A stretch of DNA of 8,382 bases, taken from assembly GCA_012032575.1 (NCBI GenBank), contig JAAUSP010000324.1, forward strand, positions 1-8,382, read 5' to 3'. A model generated the notes under the pieces. The model was given only the letters and a program-made list of their open reading frames with translations. It searched no databases and was not told the origin of the DNA. Position numbers and translations under genes: made by a program. Position 1 is the stretch's first letter. The number at the start of each line of letters is the position of its first letter. This document shows, piece by piece, positions 6,944 to 8,382 of the stretch. The stretch is from Anaerolineales bacterium (lineage in GTDB: Bacteria > Chloroflexota > Anaerolineae > 4572-78 > J111).

Positions 6944-6957
6944 GTGACAAATGTCAC
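6944..6957. promoter_or_regulatory. CRP/FNR-like palindromic operator
   Basis: GTGACA-AA-TGTCAC is a perfect palindrome. In the minus reading with flanking bases it is TGTGA-CATTTG-TCACT, matching nine of ten defined positions of the CRP-type TGTGA-N6-TCACA site. It lies about 34 bases before the first gene's ATG and downstream of the candidate promoter, so repression would be expected there. The regulator is not in the window. Confidence 0.5.
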
Positions 6958-6971
6958 AATCTCTCTTAGAG

Positions 6972-7003
6972 TTTGGTTAGAAATGATAGGAATTTGGTTA
7001 GAA
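6972..7003. repeat. 11-bp direct repeat at 21-bp spacing
   Basis: TTTGGTTAGAA occurs at 6972-6982 and again, unchanged, at 6993-7003. The 21-bp period is two helical turns, which places both copies on the same DNA face, as for tandem half-sites of OmpR/PhoB-type response regulators. The second copy touches the -10 candidate. The regulator identity is unknown. Confidence 0.55.
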
Positions 7004-7099
7004 TTGTGCCTTAAAACAGGTAAGGGGACAACAGACGGAGGTTATTTCAATCAGGCGTGAGTCTGGTTTTTGGTTCAAACTTTGAAGAATTAATAAACT

Positions 7100-7124
7100 A
7101 AAAAAGCCAACCCAACGGTCGGCT
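7100..7124 (-). terminator. Intrinsic terminator downstream of the sigma factor
   Basis: On the minus strand AGCCGACC-GTTG-GGTTGGCT pairs fully (one G-U) and is followed by six T (7105-7100). On the plus strand the G-U becomes an A-C mismatch, so minus is the favoured direction, although TCTTCTTTTT also follows on plus. It lies about 255 bases past the sigma-factor stop and probably ends that transcript after the hairpin cluster. Confidence 0.75.
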
Positions 7125-7380
7125 CTTCTTTTTATACTGATCGGAAATCAAAGGGGTGCATTGGAAACCAAAGCTGTCGCTGACCACCCCGAGCTGAAGC
7201 TCAGGGCTGATAGTGAAAGTACGCTTTTAGCGTACTTGTTAGGGCGTTTTGAGTCAGCTTGAGCTGACTTTAGCTATCAGCCTATGAATTCATTCATAGG
7301 CCCAAGAGCTAGTGGATGCACTCTTTTCATTTCCGACCAGTATATCCACCTAAAAATTATCTGTGTCTATCTGTGGACCC
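7125..7380 (-). other. Intergenic / 3' untranslated region of the sigma-factor gene
   Basis: A gene-free stretch of about 256 bases. It holds the hairpin cluster (7188-7301) and a small repeat next to the sigma stop. There ATCTGTG occurs twice at 10-base spacing (7359-7365, 7369-7375); its reverse reads CCACAGATAGACACAGATAA, a type of short intergenic repeat I recall from many environmental genomes. Small open frames here look like chance. Confidence 0.6.
7188..7301. repeat. Cluster of four hairpins with an enclosing stem
   Basis: Perfect inverted repeats follow one another: GAGC-TGAA-GCTC (7191-7202, extended by CCC/GGG with one bulge), AAGTACGC-TTTTA-GCGTACTT (7217-7237), AGTCAGC-TTGA-GCTGACT (7252-7269) and GCCTATGAAT-TC-ATTCATAGGC (7280-7301). 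A 9-bp stem GGCTGATAG (7205-7213) / CTATCAGCC (7274-7282) encloses the two middle hairpins and competes with the last one for two bases. Such order suggests a folded RNA, a REP/BIME-type element moved by an IS200/IS605-like (RAYT) transposase, or a MITE. No transposase is in the window. Confidence 0.7.
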
Positions 7381-8382
7381 TTACTCCAAAAAATCACGCA
7401 GCCGCCGGCTGCGACGCGGATGGCGCAACTTGCTCAACGCTTTGGCTTCAATCTGGCGAATTCGTTCACGGGTGACGCCAAATTTCTGGCCCACTTCTTC
7501 CAGGGTATAAGCCCGGCCATCCTGCAACCCAAAACGTAGCTGCAACACCCGGCATTCGCGGGCACTGAGCGACGAAAGCACGTCGTTGACCCGCTCGCAC
7601 AACAGCTTGCGAATGGCCGAGTCGTTGGGCAGCAAATGGTTCTCGTCCTCGATAAAATCGCCCAGGGTGCTGTCCATATCCTCGCCCACTTCCATTTCCA
7701 GGGAAAGGGGATATTGGGCGGCCTGGCGGATGCGTTCCAGCAGGCGCACGCTGATGCCCATTTCGCCCGCAATTTCTTCTTCGGTTGGCTCGTGGCCGTT
7801 TTTCTGCACCAATTCGCGGGACACGCGGGAAAGCTGGGTAATCCGTTCGCCCATGTGGACCGGCACGCGGATGGTTCGGCCCTGGTCGGACAGGGCGCGG
7901 CTGACCGCCTGGCGAATCCACCAGGTGGCATAGGTGCTGAACTTAAAGCCGCGCTGGTATTCAAACTTTTCTACCGCCCTGATGAGGCCAATATTGCCCT
8001 CCTGGATCAAATCCATAAAGGACACGCCATGCCCGATATACTTTTTGGCAATGCTGACCACCAGCCGGAAATTGGCTTCGATCAGTTTGCGCCGGGCGTC
8101 TTTGCCGCGCCTGACTTCACTGCGCAGCCGTTCACGGGAGTAGCCGTTGGCTTGGGTATGTACTTGCGCCAGCCGCATTAACGCCTTTTTGCCCCGCTCG
8201 ATGGCTTTGGCCAGTTGGACTTCTTCTTCAGCGCTTAAAAGCGGAATGCGGCTGATTTCCTTCAGATACAGGGCGATGGAGTCGTCTACATCAAAATCCG
8301 TATCTGTGTCATCAGCCGCATAAAATAACAAATCTTCAGACTCTTCAGTTTTGTCATCCGGGTCTGGAGGGGGGCTATCATC
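7381..8382 (-). CDS. rpoD: RNA polymerase sigma factor, RpoD/SigA family (N-terminus beyond right edge)
   Basis: The last 333 residues of a sigma-70 factor that directs core RNA polymerase to -10/-35 promoters. The frame is open to the right edge with no start codon in context; a TTG at 8331 is internal. Visible order: an acidic Asp/Glu/Pro stretch (1-33), region 1.2 ([17 protein letters not shown], 33-49), a linker with many Arg and Lys, region 2 (about 97-168: [56 protein letters not shown]), region 3 (about 178-255) and region 4 (about 260-333) with the helix-turn-helix [20 protein letters not shown] and the SRRLRDFLE end. This is the full group-1/2 pattern. The acidic N-terminal stretch fits a primary factor, but Chloroflexota often carry several RpoD-like factors, so housekeeping versus alternative is open. 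It is followed by the hairpin cluster and the terminator at 7100-7124. No defect seen. Confidence 0.93.
   Translation of the reverse strand, partial: DDSPPPDPDDKTEESEDLLFYAADDTDTDFDVDDSIALYLKEISRIPLLSAEEEVQLAKAIERGKKALMRLAQVHTQANGYSRERLRSEVRRGKDARRKLIEANFRLVVSIAKKYIGHGVSFMDLIQEGNIGLIRAVEKFEYQRGFKFSTYATWWIRQAVSRALSDQGRTIRVPVHMGERITQLSRVSRELVQKNGHEPTEEEIAGEMGISVRLLERIRQAAQYPLSLEMEVGEDMDSTLGDFIEDENHLLPNDSAIRKLLCERVNDVLSSLSARECRVLQLRFGLQDGRAYTLEEVGQKFGVTRERIRQIEAKALSKLRHPRRSRRLRDFLE

Larger units (their letters stand above)
6911..7099 (-). promoter_or_regulatory. Control region of the surface-protein operon
   Basis: No gene is seen. On the minus strand a weak promoter candidate has TTGTCC (7031-7026), a 17-base spacer and CACAAT (7008-7003), each matching four of six consensus bases. 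Downstream of it lie two operator-like elements, listed separately. A second -10-like TAAAAT (6919-6914) ends 4 bases before the ATGATG, which would suit a leaderless transcript, but it has no -35. Promoter calls here are weak. Confidence 0.35.

Noticed and set aside
7026..7060. Plus-strand GGAGG that resembles a ribosome site (7037-7041)
   Set aside because: No start codon at suitable spacing and no usable open frame follows.
7188..7301. CRISPR array or tRNA as an explanation of the hairpin cluster
   Set aside because: The hairpins differ from one another, so there is no direct repeat with spacers, and no cloverleaf with anticodon and CCA end can be drawn.
7284..7510. Two small plus-strand frames over the hairpin cluster and the sigma 3' end
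   Set aside because: No ribosome site; they overlap the sigma coding end and look like chance.
7636..8181. 181-residue plus-strand frame opposite the sigma factor
   Set aside because: An antisense shadow of a highly conserved sigma gene.

Overview
The window looks like a piece of a Chloroflexota (Anaerolineae-like) chromosome, possibly from a metagenome. This is inferred from moderate GC, exported proteins with long Pro/Thr linkers, C-terminal LP-x-I-L-K tails, seven-bladed LVIVD propellers, and an acidic RpoD-type sigma factor. No 16S or other taxonomic marker is present. All genes I can support lie on the minus strand, so the window reads biologically from right to left.

Right edge (7381-8382): the 3' part of an RpoD/SigA-family sigma factor whose N-terminus lies beyond the window. 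Its 3' side (6911-7380) holds a dense cluster of perfect hairpins (7188-7301), a minus-strand intrinsic terminator (7100-7124), and then the control region of the next operon: a weak promoter, an 11-bp direct repeat at two-helical-turn spacing, and a CRP/FNR-like palindrome.

Centre (982-6910): four closely spaced genes (gaps 18-23 bp) that form one apparent operon of exported or membrane-anchored proteins. In transcription order they are an LVIVD seven-bladed propeller protein with a ZU5-like tail, a membrane-anchored TolB/PD40 propeller protein, a secreted SpoIID/LytB-domain protein with Ig/FnIII/BACON-like modules, and a membrane-anchored protein made of four FDGSDVGL repeats. They share a build of membrane anchor or signal peptide, low-complexity linker, and repeat domain. 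I infer an envelope-associated system built around a peptidoglycan-acting SpoIID-like domain. I do not know a described system with this set.

Left edge (1-900): a one-carbon folate module. fchA (cyclodeaminase/methenyl-THF cyclohydrolase) has its own -10-like box and an intrinsic terminator in its leader. It is followed by a long palindrome and the first codons of formate-THF ligase (fhs), which runs off the left edge.

Three single-base frame problems occur at short homopolymers: in the fhs start, in the middle of the TolB-like gene, and at the last codons of the LVIVD gene. The TolB-like one is very clear, because one added base joins two ORFs into a coherent 441-residue protein. Sequencing or assembly error is the simplest explanation, but real decay cannot be excluded from the sequence alone.
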